DNA from: Mytilus californianus
Taxonomy: Eukaryota > Mollusca > Bivalvia > Mytilida > Mytilidae
Reading direction: 5' to 3'
DNA: 64,000 bases
NCBI RefSeq assembly: GCF_021869535.1
Contig: NW_026262712.1
Location: 106,947,640 to 107,011,639, forward strand
Part shown: piece by piece, positions 1 to 15,000 of the stretch
Numbering within the stretch: the first letter of the stretch is position 1
Layout: the number at the start of each line of letters is the position of its first letter
The notes under the pieces: model-generated
What the model saw: the letters and a program-made list of their open reading frames with translations, nothing else
Database searches by the model: none
What the model was told of the DNA's origin: nothing
Translations under genes and position numbers: made by a program

Positions 1-47
1 GAACTACGAACGCTATGTGAAGATGTGATATCCCATTCTTCTGGAAA
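1..47 (-). CDS. GNPTAB: GNPTAB exon 21 (partial, cut by window edge)
   Basis: After acceptor TTTAAAG the frame reads [15 protein letters not shown], matching FPEEFDKTSFHKVRHS of vertebrates, the start of the beta subunit after the cleavage region. The remaining gene (EF-hand, Stealth CR4, C-terminal membrane anchor) lies to the left of position 1. Confidence 0.88.
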
Positions 48-3000
48 CTTTAAAGAGAAAATCATAATTACATTACATATCATACCAGTCATCTTTTTAT
101 AATAAAGATGAACTACTTCTTTATGTAGTAGAAAATTTGTCTATTAATAGAACAACATACTTTATGTTTTTTCCTTGGTGAATTTATGGGAAATCAAAGT
201 GACATTTCATTTCTTTCAATTATGTAACTTTATGTAACAGAAACCAAACCTATGATGATGGTTAGATATAGGAATTATAATTTTGCTCTGATAATTTTGT
301 ATTTGCTTATTTCTATATTTTAATGGCCAATCCATAAAAACATACATTGGACCCAGTGAAGTTGCTTAAAAATCTCTTTTTTGTATAGTGAAAGTGTAGG
401 AGAAATTCTAAAATTACCTCTATTGAAGGCTTACCCATTTTCAAAGTCCCTTTCTTAAGTACCATGTATGTTTTAATGGTACTGCACAGTGGCATTCTGT
501 ATTTTAATTTTTGTACTTTTGGTTACTTTTATTATTTGGTATTAATAGAGATTTTTTTCCGATTTTCATTTAATTCAGAGGATTGATGTTCTCAATCACA
601 TTCAATAATTACATGTGTATATGTTAACTGACTTCTTTGAATTTTTTATTACCAAAAATAAATCAGTTACTATCATCTGGAAGCATTATGGATGAAGGCA
701 AATCCATATATGTACAGTAAATGAAGCAAAAAATATAAAAAATATTATTTTTATTCAAAACAAGCATACCGAAATCTGAATTTGTTTTTTTTATTACTTA
801 CGATTTCATAAAAACATTACAATTTCACATACATTTACTTTATGTTTCTGTTCTCCTTCAGCATACCAACTAATTTTTGCAAGTGATTTATTTTCGTCTT
901 TCACAAGTAGAAAAATAAAGCAAATATAAATCATCACAAACATGTAAAATGTGAATCATTCCTTCTTTAATTACATCAAGTAAATTTGAAAACTGTGAAA
1001 TTAAATTGCCACAAAGTGGGCTACGAAGAGCTAAATGCAAATTAAAAGAATCACCATTTATTTCTGTACAAACCTTTCATGAAGTTCATACATGATAGAT
1101 CTATCAACAAAGTGTGGCATATGTCCAGGAACTTTTCTAGCAGTAAATCCAAACTCTCTGTTGAAGATTTTATTGACATGACGTAGAGAATCACCAAATG
1201 TATCTAAAAGTTTCCTTCTAGGAGAGTAAATATCCTCTGTATATTGTTTCTGTATGGTCTCTTTTCTCCTCATCTGAAAAAGTGAATGTTGAATAGTAAA
1301 TAGAAAATTTGCCAATATCCATTTTTTTTTTTTAATTTTCATTTCTCTGACTTCTCTCACAATATCTCAATTTGACTGAAATTTGAAAATATTGCCTATA
1401 ACCTTATAAAACATAAACATTAACATATCATCATATGTCATATCATAGCAGCTTTAATAATTGTTGGTTGTTTTACATCTAGATGAAATATTTCATGACA
1501 ATCTAGGACAATGTGATGTTTGATATAGACATTTATCATGCAAATGAATACCACAAAAATCATTTAATAAAATAACTTTAATAATCCTACCTTTTCAAAT
1601 TTACCAAATACATTTTTCTCTTCCCATGGAAAATGCCCTTCATCTGTATATCTTCCTCCTGATTTCAGAATGTCATCTAATGTCTGGTATGAATCATCAT
1701 TTTTACTATGGACTTGAAGCTTTTCTTTCTGATTCATTTCAAGAATAGGAACATCAACAAAGCTAAGTAATTTTCTGACAGCTATTTTAGTTACTGTGGT
1801 ATCATTCTTTGGAGGGTTTCTCAAATATTCCTGATACTTCAGCCACAGTGTCATCTGTTCAATCCTAAAACCTTTCTCTGTAATATCACCTATCAAAACA
1901 AATTGGTAAAATTGCAAGTATTTATAAAAAGTGTTTTCATTTTGTAATGTGCAGTCACCCATTACCTCTTTTTGTACAATATTTTTAATTTAAATTGTAC
2001 ATCTAGTGTAAAAATGGTAACATTACTTTTCATTTTCCTGAATGAAAATGTTTACAATGTTTGACAACTCTGTTTTAAAATATGTTTAAAATGAAATTAG
2101 TAGAAGTATGGACTGACAAGAGTGCGCCCACCTGCAAATATAATGGAAGGACTCCACATTCCATGAAAAGACGGTTATAAGATCGAAATTGAACTGTGAC
2201 TTAATATCAACTAAATAGAAACAAACATGTTTTATTCATATGAACATTATGTTTCAGCTGAAATGGTGCTTTTTGTATTACTGTAAATTATATATGAGTC
2301 TTTTATCCAGCATAACAAATTTTATCAAGTTGATCATGGGACTTATTGCATAATGCACAAAATAATTTACCCTCCTTTTCCTCCTTTAACAGAGCTTCAT
2401 ACTGTAACTTGATGAATTCTGGTAGATCTACATTTGTGAGGTTAACATGTTCTGGTAAGGTCTTGTGATCTACTGGTTTTGGTTTCACTTGTCTGAAATC
2501 AAAAAAACATCCCACAATAAAATAAATCCTTCTTGAAATGAATGAAGTGACTTAAAGTAAACCTACAAACTTGTGCAACTTATGGTACTTTTCACTATGT
2601 TTTGCCTCAACAATATTTTCTGCACACCCCTTAGTACACTAGTACTGTACTTTTTACATCAAGGTCACTTACTTATGTAGCATATACAGTTGCCAGTATC
2701 ACTCACATAGCCAATTTACACCTAAAACTGCTCAAAAGAAGTTAACTAAAGGAATATTTAACTTCAGATGGTTTTTCTATTAATCCCCTTAACTTTCAAA
2801 ATATTTTTCAGGTGATTATGAGAATTGGTCATTCATAATCAAAGATTGCCTCTGATGATCATGTTTTTCCTCTGATCATAACCTTCCATAAATCATCATG
2901 ACAATGTTTGAATAAAACTGGTGAAGTAGATTCAGAGGAAAAGATGATTTAGTGATTTTCCAAAGGCATTACATGGGAAATTTGTAACACTAATGCCATC

Positions 3001-6000
3001 ATGTTAGCACCTCCCCCCCCCCTTACTACCCCACTATCAATATTAAAACCCAATTAAAGTCTTCAAACCATTAATTCTCCAAAGTTTAAAACATTTTACG
3101 TGAAGTTTCAGAAAACAGATTTTTGAAAATTGGTCAATCAGAATCAACCAGGTTAGCCACACCATTAACATTAAATGAAAATATTTTGTATTGGGTCCTC
3201 AGATAATTAATCTATCAAATTTTTAAACATTTTAATTACAGTTTCAGAGAAAAAGATTTTTGAAAGTTGGCCAATCCGAATCATAAAGAAATGAAGAAAT
3301 TTGATATACCGGGGTAGGTCTTTCCATAAATTTTTCAAAAGTTGTTTATCTTGCTTTGGTGGTTTTACAGAAGATGATGAAAATGGAAATTATTAAAAGA
3401 CAGATGAACAGACAGATGCAAAGTGGGTCAGGGGAGCTAATAATACATAATAGTAGCTCCAATACTTCATACAGTGGCAACGTCCTCACCTTAATGCAGG
3501 AGGTCATGGGTTTGATCCTGATTGGGACTATCGTAGGTGGGGCATAAAAATACACCTTCATGTGCTACTTTTAGAAATAAATGGGGTCAAAATTTTGGAC
3601 ATTTACTGGAAATTTCGTTTTTTTTTTTTACATTTCTATCCTTTGGAAAGAGATACCTAACTGCTTTGTTTTAAAAGATAAACGCAAGCGAATTTTTGTA
3701 AAAATATTTGGAATACCTTCTCTACATAAATGTGCTTTGAATTTGTGTAACAATTCTTTGGAAATAATTCTTTTTTATCACATTTTCCTGATTTTAGTCA
3801 AAAAATGGTATTTCTTGCTGTATATTTATTCAATTAAAAAAATCATTAATAATTTGTTCTAAAAAATTGGCACAAATAATCTTTACACATAATCAAGCCT
3901 AATGTCATATTTAAAAAGAGAAGTCCATGAACTCGTTTTCAAGTTAAATCAGTCTGAATGATAAAAATCTTTTCCCGATATGTCACAGTTTGACGTCGAG
4001 AAAAATAACATTTTACGTTTGCGATGTCCTTACCTCCCCTGTAACTGTATCGTATGCCCTTAAGATCTGACTCAGCATGTCTGTCTATTACAAAGCAGAA
4101 AATATTCATATCTCATTAATGTTATTGTCCTGTATATGCATGTAATAACTTTGAGTGGTCATTAAGCAGTCATCAATCAACCTATCACACATCATTCTTA
4201 TTTCTATTTATACTTTCTCCACTGCCTTCTCTAACTACTCAATAAAAACCATTACCTCACCAAGTTCATAAAACCTCAGGATCAGTTGCTCTGATATGGG
4301 ATACATTGTATATAATTCGGGATCTTCACAGGGGAATGGCCTCATATTCCATGTCAGTGTTATAAATCCCCTGTGAAGCCTGAATGACATATACTGGGGT
4401 GTCCTGATTTCAACATTATTTACCATCCTTATCTTCCATTTTTCTTCGCAGGGGATATGGGCTCATATTCCTTGTCAAGGTGACCAATCAAATTGCAGGA
4501 TAAGACGTGATATTTCACTCCAGTTTGATATAAATATATAGTATACCCCTACCTACAAAACAACTAGACCAATACCTATAACACTTACATAAGTTCCTCT
4601 GCTACTTCATACACCACTGGTAGTTCAATCTCTTTCTCCACAGTAACATTAGCTGTTATATTTACTTTATCTATAGTCTGTACCACTTCCAAGGTTTTAT
4701 TTTCTTGTATGGTATCTACCATCACAGTAAAATTATACTGGAATGAATAAGGTACAATATAATGAATGATATACAATAACTGTCAGTAATAATGACTTAC
4801 AGTTTGTTTTTATGTTGTGCTGTTACACCATTCTCCTAAGTTAAGGGAGGGAAGAGTACTCACAAACATGTATAATCCTGTCGCTTTCTTTTTGTGCCTG
4901 TTCCCAGTCGAGGCCTGTAATTCAGTGGTAGTTATTGGTTGCAGTTTGCCAAATTTGTTTTTCTTTTATCATTTTAGCATAAATCAGGCTTTTGGTTTTC
5001 TCATTTGAACTGTTTCACATTTTGTCATTTTGAGGCCTTTTACAGCTGACTAGGCAGTGTGAGTTTTGCTCATTGTTAAAACCTAAGGTAAAAATAGTAC
5101 TGACCATGTACAACAATTTTGGTAAACATTTGTATGATTTCAGCTGTATCAAATGAAAACTCTTGAAGCTTAGACTGCTTGACATTCTTCAAAAGGAAGG
5201 TCAATTCTTTTACACATATACTAAAGAGATAATGTTAATTATTAACCTGGAATTTCTGTGTAGCATTTGCGTAGTGCCCTTTTAGATGAATGTGGAGTTT
5301 GGTGGCATTGTGACCTTTATTAAACACCATGGTGATGACTTTGAACTTGTTAGCTACAGCTATTGCCTTGACAACAGATGATTTTTCATATTCTGCTGAT
5401 TCAACACTTCCTTTGTCTGTCATCAAGGTTGTCATGTTAAAGTACACAATTATCTCACCTAAAACCAATAAAACATAAATCAAAGAACCAAATCTCCAGG
5501 TTCTGCAGAATGTTTCTAAAACAATGGAGAATGCTCTATACTGAACATTGAAATACTTGAAATATGAAATATAAAAATCTCTCAAATATTTCCAAAACAG
5601 GTGCACAACTTCAATATATGTGCAATTTTCTTGTGAAGTTTAAGGGATCTGGGATGAAAACTGTAGGAATTAATTACATAAAGGTCAGAGCTCCAGATAA
5701 GCTGCGTATTTGCGTGATCACGCAATACAAATAATTATAAACCCAATGCAATTGCCCATTGCAGGGTTCAAAAACCCAATTAATTCAAAGGAAAACCCAA
5801 TTATATGCCAAAACCATGAGTTCTTAACGCTTTTATTCGCTAACGTTTGCGTTATTTACCCTTATCTGATTACAGTTGTCGCGTAAATCTATTTTTATAA
5901 TATTTATAATTGGAAATGTCCTTTCGTTATAAAAATAGAGCCCTACATCAAGTAGCCGAAATGGGTCCCTGATGGAATTTTCCGTTGCTCAAAAGGTACA

Positions 6001-9000
6001 CGTGTTTATGAAAACATTTCGATCTTCTCAGCGTTTATCAAATTAGCGTTTGTCTTGTTGTCATATTTTTTTCGAATTACTCGGGATTTATCATAACATA
6101 CAATGAATTAATACGAAAGTATATAACCGATAAAAATATTGAATAGAAGCATGTTTTCAGCTTCTTTTAGATACTTTAGGGAAAGTTATTATGATGATAA
6201 CAAGACCCGTTTGCGTACCTTAACGAGAACATTGCTAGAACGATAAACACGGGGTTTTGTCAAGAACGAAATCAGTTGGAAAAAGTGAAAGGCCAAATCA
6301 ATTATGACATGATATATGTAGTTGGAAAGCATCAGAAACCAAAAGTTCTAATCAGCTGGGACAACTTAACCAAGATTTATGTAAATTAAATTAAACAAAA
6401 ACATTCAAGTATAATTTTAGTTTATATATTATTTTTTTCATTTTAGTTGATGAGTGAATACACATATCCGTTTTTTACGTCAATGCATCTTGACACTTTC
6501 TTTGTTTTGGTCTTATTGTTCTGTATGCTTATGATAGTTGTCTTATTGGCAAGTGCAGTTTAACATTGTCATTTATTTATTTGATGTTGCAGAATTATTT
6601 GTAAATTTAACTCTGTAAATTTAAGTTGAATGTGGTCTCCGTCATTAAACCTATAAACCTGGTCAAGGTTTTGGGGTATATCTTAAATCTGGAAACTACT
6701 TATTATTTTTATTAAAAAGCAGATCTGGCAAATAGGTGAAAGGACTGGCAAAACTTTCTTACAGCACCTAAATTTCACATATATTACATAAAAATCTAAA
6801 CACTTAGCCACGCCTACCCCAACTAAACTGTAGGGTGATCATATGGGATCTAGAAAGGTAATTAGTAACTGTCCAACTAGTGACACCAGCTGCAGTTTAT
6901 ATAAGTTGTGAGAAAATACAAAACTGGCAGAACGTTTAAAACGGGACACAAATTAAACGTACAATTGCTCGTCAGTGAATAAACCAAATAAAACAGCTAG
7001 CATATATACAAAGAAAGAAACACATTTAAGATGGAAAAACATCTGCATGGGGTTGATATAATGTGATTATAACATGCCTAAACATTCAATTTCGTGTTGA
7101 TGAAAAAACCCAATACATTAAGGAGCTTGGTGGTGAAAAACCCAATTTGATATTTGCTTGAGGGGTGAATTGGAATTGATAATGCAATTTAAAAACTTTA
7201 TCACCCAATTACATAAAAAAATGGTGGGTAAAAACCCCAATTTGTGAATTCTTATCTTGAGCTCTGAAAGCTAGTACCCTCTTTATTTAATTTTGATGAA
7301 AAAAGACTAAGTTCCCAAGTCTGAAAAAAGTTATGAAAAAATTCCTCAAATATTTCAAGGTGCACAAATTCAACATATGTGCAATCTTCCTTTGAAGTTT
7401 CAGGGATCTGGGTTATAAACTGTAGGAGGAGTTGATTACACATATCAGGTACCCATCCCCCCACCCCAACATCAACATACTATGAGCTGGTTTTGGACTT
7501 CCTACAACCAGGCCAAAATTTATTACCTATAATTTATATGTATAATTCAAACTGACACCTAAAGGATTCTTCAACTTGTATGTGTGGAGCTGATATATAT
7601 CGATTTCAAATGTACAATTTAGTTTAAATGATGATGTCACCTTAATTTTTAAATCATGGTAAAATTCTCAAATTTAAGGACATATGCAATGAATCAATAC
7701 TATGGTGAAAGTTCTTGGACTGTAAATTCGAAAATATATATGTGCATTTATCATGTTTAATATTATGCTTGTTGAACAATAAAACAATACAAAATTGATT
7801 TTTACAAATTCAGGAAATACTGAATTCAAACAATGTTACAATATCAAAGTATGAGTTTGTTTTTTTTGCAAACCATTTCCCTTCACAATTTCGCAACAAA
7901 AATACATCGCAAAAATTTCAGAATGAGAATTGCATAATAGACAAGAAATGATTGTAACAGGATGCTGGGGACTGACCCTATACGTCATTCAAATGTTCGT
8001 TACATGACGAACAGGAATATATATGGTTTAGGGGTGGGGATCTCAACCATTTAAAAGATATTAGAACATTGGGGGTGGGGGGAACCCCTGGGGACTGACC
8101 GTATACATCATTCAAATGCTCGAGACATGACAAATAGGAATATATATGGTTTAGGGGTGGGGATCTCAACCATTTACAAGATATTAGAACTTTCTCAAAT
8201 GGCAGGGGGTTGGGATGACCCCTGGGGACTAACCCTGTATATCATTCAAACCATCTTAGCATGACAAACCAGAAAATATATGGTTTAGGGGTGGGGATCT
8301 TGACCACTTACAAGATATTAGAACTTTCTTAAATGGCAGGGGGTGGGGGTGACCCCTGGGGACTAACCATGTATTTCATTTGATGTGCATTATCATGACA
8401 AACCAGAATATATATGGTGTAGGGGTGGGGATCGCGACCATTTACAAGATATTAGAACTTTCTCAAATGGCAGGGGGTCGGGATGACCCCTGGGCACTAA
8501 CCCTGTATATCATTCAAACCATGTTGGCATGAAAAACAAGAATATATATGGTTTAGGGGTGGGGATCTCGACCACTTACAAGATATTTGAACTTTCTTAA
8601 ATGGCAGGGGGTGGGGGTGACCCCTGGGGACTAACCCTGTATTTCATTTGATGTGCATTATCATGACAAACCAGAATATATATGGTTTAGGGTTGGGGAT
8701 CTCGACCATTTACAAGATATAAGAACTTTCTCAAATGGCAGGGGGTCGGGATGACCCCTGGGGACTAACCCTGTATATCATTCAAACCATGTTGGCATGA
8801 AAAACCAGAATATATATATGGTTTAGGGGTGGGGATCTCAACCATTTACAAGATATTAGAACATTGGGGGTGGGGGGAACCCCATGGGGACTGACCATAT
8901 ACATCATTCAAATGTTCGAAACATGACAAATAGGAATATAAATGGTTTAGGGGTGGGGATCTCAACCATTTACAAGATATTAGAACTTTCTCAAATGGCA

Positions 9001-12000
9001 GGGGGTCGGGATGACTCCTAGGGACTAACCCTGTATATCATTCAAACCATCTTAGCATGACAAACCAGAATATATATGGTTTAGGGGTGGGGATCTTGAC
9101 CACTTACAAGATATTAGAACTTTCTTAAACGGCAGGGGGTGGGGGTGACCCCTGGGGACTAACCCTATATTTCATTTGATGTGCTTTATCATGACAAACC
9201 AGAATATATATGGTTTAGGGGTGGGGATCTCGACCATTTACAAGATATTAGAACTTTCTCAAATGGCAGGGGGTCGGGATGACCCCTGGGGACTAACCCT
9301 GTATATCATTCAAACCATCTTAGCATGACAAACCAGAATATATATGGTTTAGGGGTGGGGATCTTGACCACTTACAAGGTATTAGAACTTTCTTAAATGG
9401 CAGGGGGTGGGGTGACCCCTGGGGACTAACCCTGTATTTCATTTAATGGGCTTTATCATTTAGAACATTTTCAATTAAAAAGATTGTGTTTATCACAAAC
9501 GGTTTTCAATTTATAATAATTTTAAAATTTTAAAAAATAAAATCCCATAGGGTTCTATAGTAAAACCCTCTTTTCTTTTTGCCCCTCAAAGTACCCCTTT
9601 ATAAACCCCATTGCACAAACAAAACCCTGATTGCACCACTAGACATGTTAGTCTAACATATTGTGAAACCCTAAGTTAATCAGACAAGCGGTTTTGGAAA
9701 ACGGGTGCGGACAAGTTCAAATTTAAAAGCGGCAGAAGAAGAAGAAGAAGAAGAAGAAGAAGAATAATAATAACTGAGCAAAAACAATAAGTCTTCCCAA
9801 ACTTCATTTGGGAGACTTAATAAAATAAACATCCCCCTTTAACTACCCACAAATTAAAAAAAATAAAATAATAAACTGGAATTGGTACTGTACTGACCTT
9901 GCCATATTTTTGCTATGTGTCAAACCAATCTATTCTTTCAAAAAGAATAAAATTGAAAAGTTTATAACATTACATGATGTACAAACATTTTTAACTATGA
10001 CTAGTATGGCTCTTCATGCAAGTTGACCTATTGAATCAAATATTATCCAAATCAAAAAGAATAAACAACCTATATATACAAAGATTTTTAAATAGTACAT
10101 GTCACATAAGTTGTAAATTGATATTAAAGTGAATCCTACCTTTTGGTACTATATACTCTGTAACACTGGTCTCCAGTTTATAGCCTAAAAGTTGGTCATA
10201 TTTAGATGTACCACAATCTCCAACATCAAAACCACACAGCTTTACATTACATGTCTGTAAATTTAAAAATTTTAAAACTATGATTATTATATTCTTATCA
10301 ACTGTTATGAAATTATAGAAAAAGAGAAAAGCACATATTAAGAACACTGGCGTAGGAGCCTGGGGACAATTGCCCCCACCCCTCACTTTTCAGTTTACTC
10401 GTAAGCCACTAAAATAACCTTATAAATCATCTTCACTATTTTTCAGAAGAACATATATAATTATGCATTTATTTTTCATTCTTCTATAGTAAAGGAGTGA
10501 AGGATAGAACTCTAGTGTAAAAAATAACAAGAATTCATAACTTGCAGTGCTAAGGGAATGGTTAGCTTTCATATTTCAAAGTATCAGAAAACAGAAAGTA
10601 AGTGTCTGACAGATCTGAAAAAACAAACACACCCTACAACTAATCACTATTGAGCTTCTGTTCTGCAATACTGGAGAAATATGTGACGAAAAATGTTCAG
10701 TTCATTCAACATACTGAAAAGTTCAAGTATTGACAAATAGGAAGTAGATGTCTAACATATGAATTTGCTCACATGTTCAACTCATATATGTCAAGCTTCT
10801 GGTCATTCTCTTTAATTGTCCTGAGAAAAGTGTGATGAAAATATGTGTTGGATGAACGGACATACAGACAAGGTGCTTGCAATATAGCCTCCACTCCTAG
10901 AATGGCGGTATAATAATTTATTAAACAGTCTACAAATACATTTTCCTCACATATAAGTTTTAAGACAATTAAGTCATGCAGTAAAGCCACTTATTATGTA
11001 CTTAGTAGTAAGTACAAGTAAATTGTGTGTGTGCAATCACTGGCAGTGGTGTTTTATCAGCCATCCGTGATGATAACGATACCGTAAATTGGGAAATTTT
11101 GGCGTCAGGATATTTTGGCGGTTTTCTCTCGATAGGCATGTGTTTTATTTTGGTGTGTGTAATTTTGGGGCTTCGTCCAATTGTTATTTTTAATTTTGTT
11201 ACAACAGTAGTGAGCAAGCTCATTCATATTTGTCTTTATTTACCCGTTTATTGACAACATATCATTGAATTTATCAAATGAGAACCTAATGAAGGCATCG
11301 GAATCAGATACGGATGCAATTGCAAATAATTCCGTATATCGTGGTTCAAAGCTTAAAGAAGTTATGAAATCAAATTTTAAACATTAAAATCACCTTTTAA
11401 ATAGATTGTTTATTTTTAACAAATATCATATGAAATAAATTTTAATCATCTCTATTGCAGTACATGTTAATCTATTGACAATCAAGGATTTAAATTTTAA
11501 TCCTTATGCCCCTGGCAGTACAAAAGTCATGTTAATTAATTGAAGATAAAGGATTACAAGGAGTTTTGATATTCTAATTACCAATAACGGTGTCTAATCA
11601 GCAAAAGCCTGGCATATTTATGACATGTGTGAATAAAAATTCATGCTATATTTTCTTAACAATTTCAGAAAATTGACAATTAAGTAAAAATTATATAGTG
11701 TTGTTGTCAAATTATACCAGGTATTTATTTGCAGATTTGGCTATGTATAGAATTGTACGAAATATACGGAAGATATAATAACATCAAATATTTTCCCCAA
11801 CAATTAACATTACGATATTGTCGTACCGGTACGCGATTTTGGCGTTTCAATTTTTAGCGTTTGCTTTATTTTCGTGTGTTTAATTTTGGCACTTTCATTG
11901 GAGGCACCAAATAAACCAAAATAAAACTACCACCAAAATAACCCAATTTACGGTATCAGTCATGGTTTCAAAAGCTTTATCAAACACCTATTCAGTATAA

Positions 12001-15000
12001 TGTCATGTCATATGAAAACATCTACTTGAGGTATGTAATAAAGTGTATATGGTTTGGCTTTTCATTTTTAACAACCCTCAATCAATATAATTGTCACAGC
12101 AGAGCTCTTGGGTTTATATTGATGTCTCTGGTTGATATGGGTGGGATTTTGAAAAAAGTCCTATAATATTCCTTATGTACTTACAGTATCACAATATCTA
12201 TCTGCCAGCCAAGAATCAGCACATCCTTTATTACAATGTTCTACAAACAATAGAAAAGGGTCAATAATAAGTACTTGCTGTCACTCTTTCTCCCCAAATC
12301 TTATTTTCCATTCAAATAATTATTTCAATTCTTGCAGTCAGTTGTTTATCATATACGGTCTTCGCTTCAAAACTTGATGCTGAGGAAAAAGTTCAACATG
12401 CAAAAAATGTCCTCTTATAAAATTGAGAATGGAAATGGGGAATGTGTCAAAGAGACAACAACCCGACCATAGAACAGACAACAGCAGAAGGTCACCAACA
12501 GGTCTTCAATGCAGCGAGAAATTCCCGCACCCGGAGGCGTCCTTCAGCTGGCCCCTAAACAAATATATCTACTAGTTCAGTGATAATGAACGCCATACTA
12601 AACTCCAAATTGTACACAAGAAACTAAAATTAAAAATAATACAAGACTGACAAAGGCTAGAGGCTCCTGACTTGGGACAGGCGCAAAAATGCGGCGGGGT
12701 TAAACATGTTTATGAGATCTCAACCCTCCCCCTATACCTCTAGCCAATGTAGAAAAGTAAACGCATAACAATACGCACATTAAAATTCAGTTCAAGAGAA
12801 GTCTGAGTCTGATGTCAGAAGATGTAACCAAAGAAAATAAACAAAATGACAATAATACATAAATAACAACAGACTACTAGCAGTTAACTGACATGCCAGC
12901 TCCAGACTTCAATTAAACTGATTGAAAGATTATGTCTTCATCATATGAATATCAGGCACAATCCTTCCCGTTAGGGGTTTAGTATCATACCATCATAACA
13001 TATATGAGAAGAACATAACCCGTGTCATGCCAACAACTGGTTTTTAAATAAATGTGTTTAGTGCCGATGCAAAGACCCTATAAGTGAATCAATATTAATG
13101 CCAAAATATGCAATCTTTAATGACCTGACAACAGTATGGTAACTATATCCCTTCTTAATAAGTCTATTTAAAGGTTTTGTTAGCTTCAGAGGTGAATACT
13201 GACATTTTTGTGCTTTATAAAGAATATTTCCATAAAAAATGGATGTGAAATACCTGAACGTATAAGAAGTCATGTATGCATATTTGTTTACAATTTAATA
13301 TCTGACATTCTTCTTAACAAAAGCAATACTATCAATACTTCTGAAACTTTTTATTTCAAATACTATCAATACTTTTGAAACAGTTATTTCAAATACTAAA
13401 CCAAGTACAATTCTACTTGTAAAACAAGCAATCTGATTTTGAGACTGTTGTAATATATATTACCTTTCTGATCATTATACCAGCCAACACCACCACTCCA
13501 ATGACCTGCTCCTGCCTGTACATTACTACCTGTATAAAAGTAGTATATCATTAAATAGAGGCAGAGTTTACACCACCAAAAGATAGATAAATACTTCTTC
13601 ATGTAATGCCAAATTATTCAAAACTAGTGTCATAATGTGTAAACATATCAATCTTTTTAAATAGAACTCAAGATATATTCTCCAAGAAGTTTCTTTTCCT
13701 TCTCCTCGTCACCTAGAACCTTCACTTTTAATCTTGATAACAAAACTGTGCTCATGTTGGCAACTGGAAGCTAAACACAAGTGATCTTAAAGGACAACAT
13801 AAATTAGTGTCCATGGCAAAAAGTGATAGTTTTATTAATATCAAGTATATGCTTAAGGAGAAGTTTCCAATACAAAGAAACAAACAAAAGAGCATACACA
13901 ACAGTCAACCTTCTACGTCACTAGACAGTGTGTATAATTAGCTTTAATAGGTCAATGGTCTACCTACGTAAATAAACATACTACAATACATCTATTATAT
14001 AAACTGACCATGACAATCTCCACCATCCCATTCACATTCAGAGTTGTTACAAGCCTTGTCACAGTAGCCATCTTTAATCCATGATGATGGACATCCCTCG
14101 TTACAGTTAGGTACTGGCCATGTCAGATATACCTAAAATAAGTATACAGGTTTGTTATCTGCCAAATACCTGTGGCAATGGTATTCCTAAGTCAGGTACT
14201 TACCATGGTAGATGTGACTAAAACAAATACTGGGACACTGAACAGCTAAAATAGACAAAATACAGTCAAACCTGGCGTACCATCACATCCATACAATAAG
14301 GAGTTACAGTGAATTATTGTCATCTAAAGTCTTATCCTATGTCCAACCTTTCACCTCATTTATGCCTTAATCTTATCCTAAACTTAACCCGAATTAATCC
14401 ATATAAGTTTAAGTGTGGATTGCAGATTTATGTCTAACTTTTCAAAATCCAGAACTTCTGGTTCTCTACATTTCTGGACTTAGTTTGTGATTTTCCTCAA
14501 CAAAATATGAATCTATATTTCATAATTATTTCATCAATGAAATTGATAGCATGATAGTTTCTACCACTTTTCATTTCAATACTGTAACAAAACTAACAAG
14601 AAGCTCTCAAGAGCCTGAATCGCTCACCTGTATTTCAGAGCAGAAGAATTTTAAATGTTAGCAAACTTGATGAACAAATTGTGTAAAATTGTCTTTAAAG
14701 GGCAATAACTCCTTAAGGGGTCAATTGACAATTATGGTCATATAAACTTTTTTGTAGATCTTACTTTGTTGAACATTATTGCTGCTTACAGTTTATATAT
14801 ATCTATAATAATATTCAAAATAATAACAAAAAACTGCAAAATTTTGTTAAAACTACCAATTCGGTGGCAGCAACCCAACAATGGGTTGTTCGATTCGTCT
14901 GAAAATTTCAGGGCAGATAGATCTTGACCAACTGAACAATTTTAACCCATGTCAGATTTCCTCTAAAAGCTTTAGTTTTTGAGATATAAGCCAAAAACTG

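Noticed and set aside
7978..8169. 63-codon frame in the 8-kb region
   Set aside because: Translation of the 134-bp satellite; no similar frame is kept across the other units.
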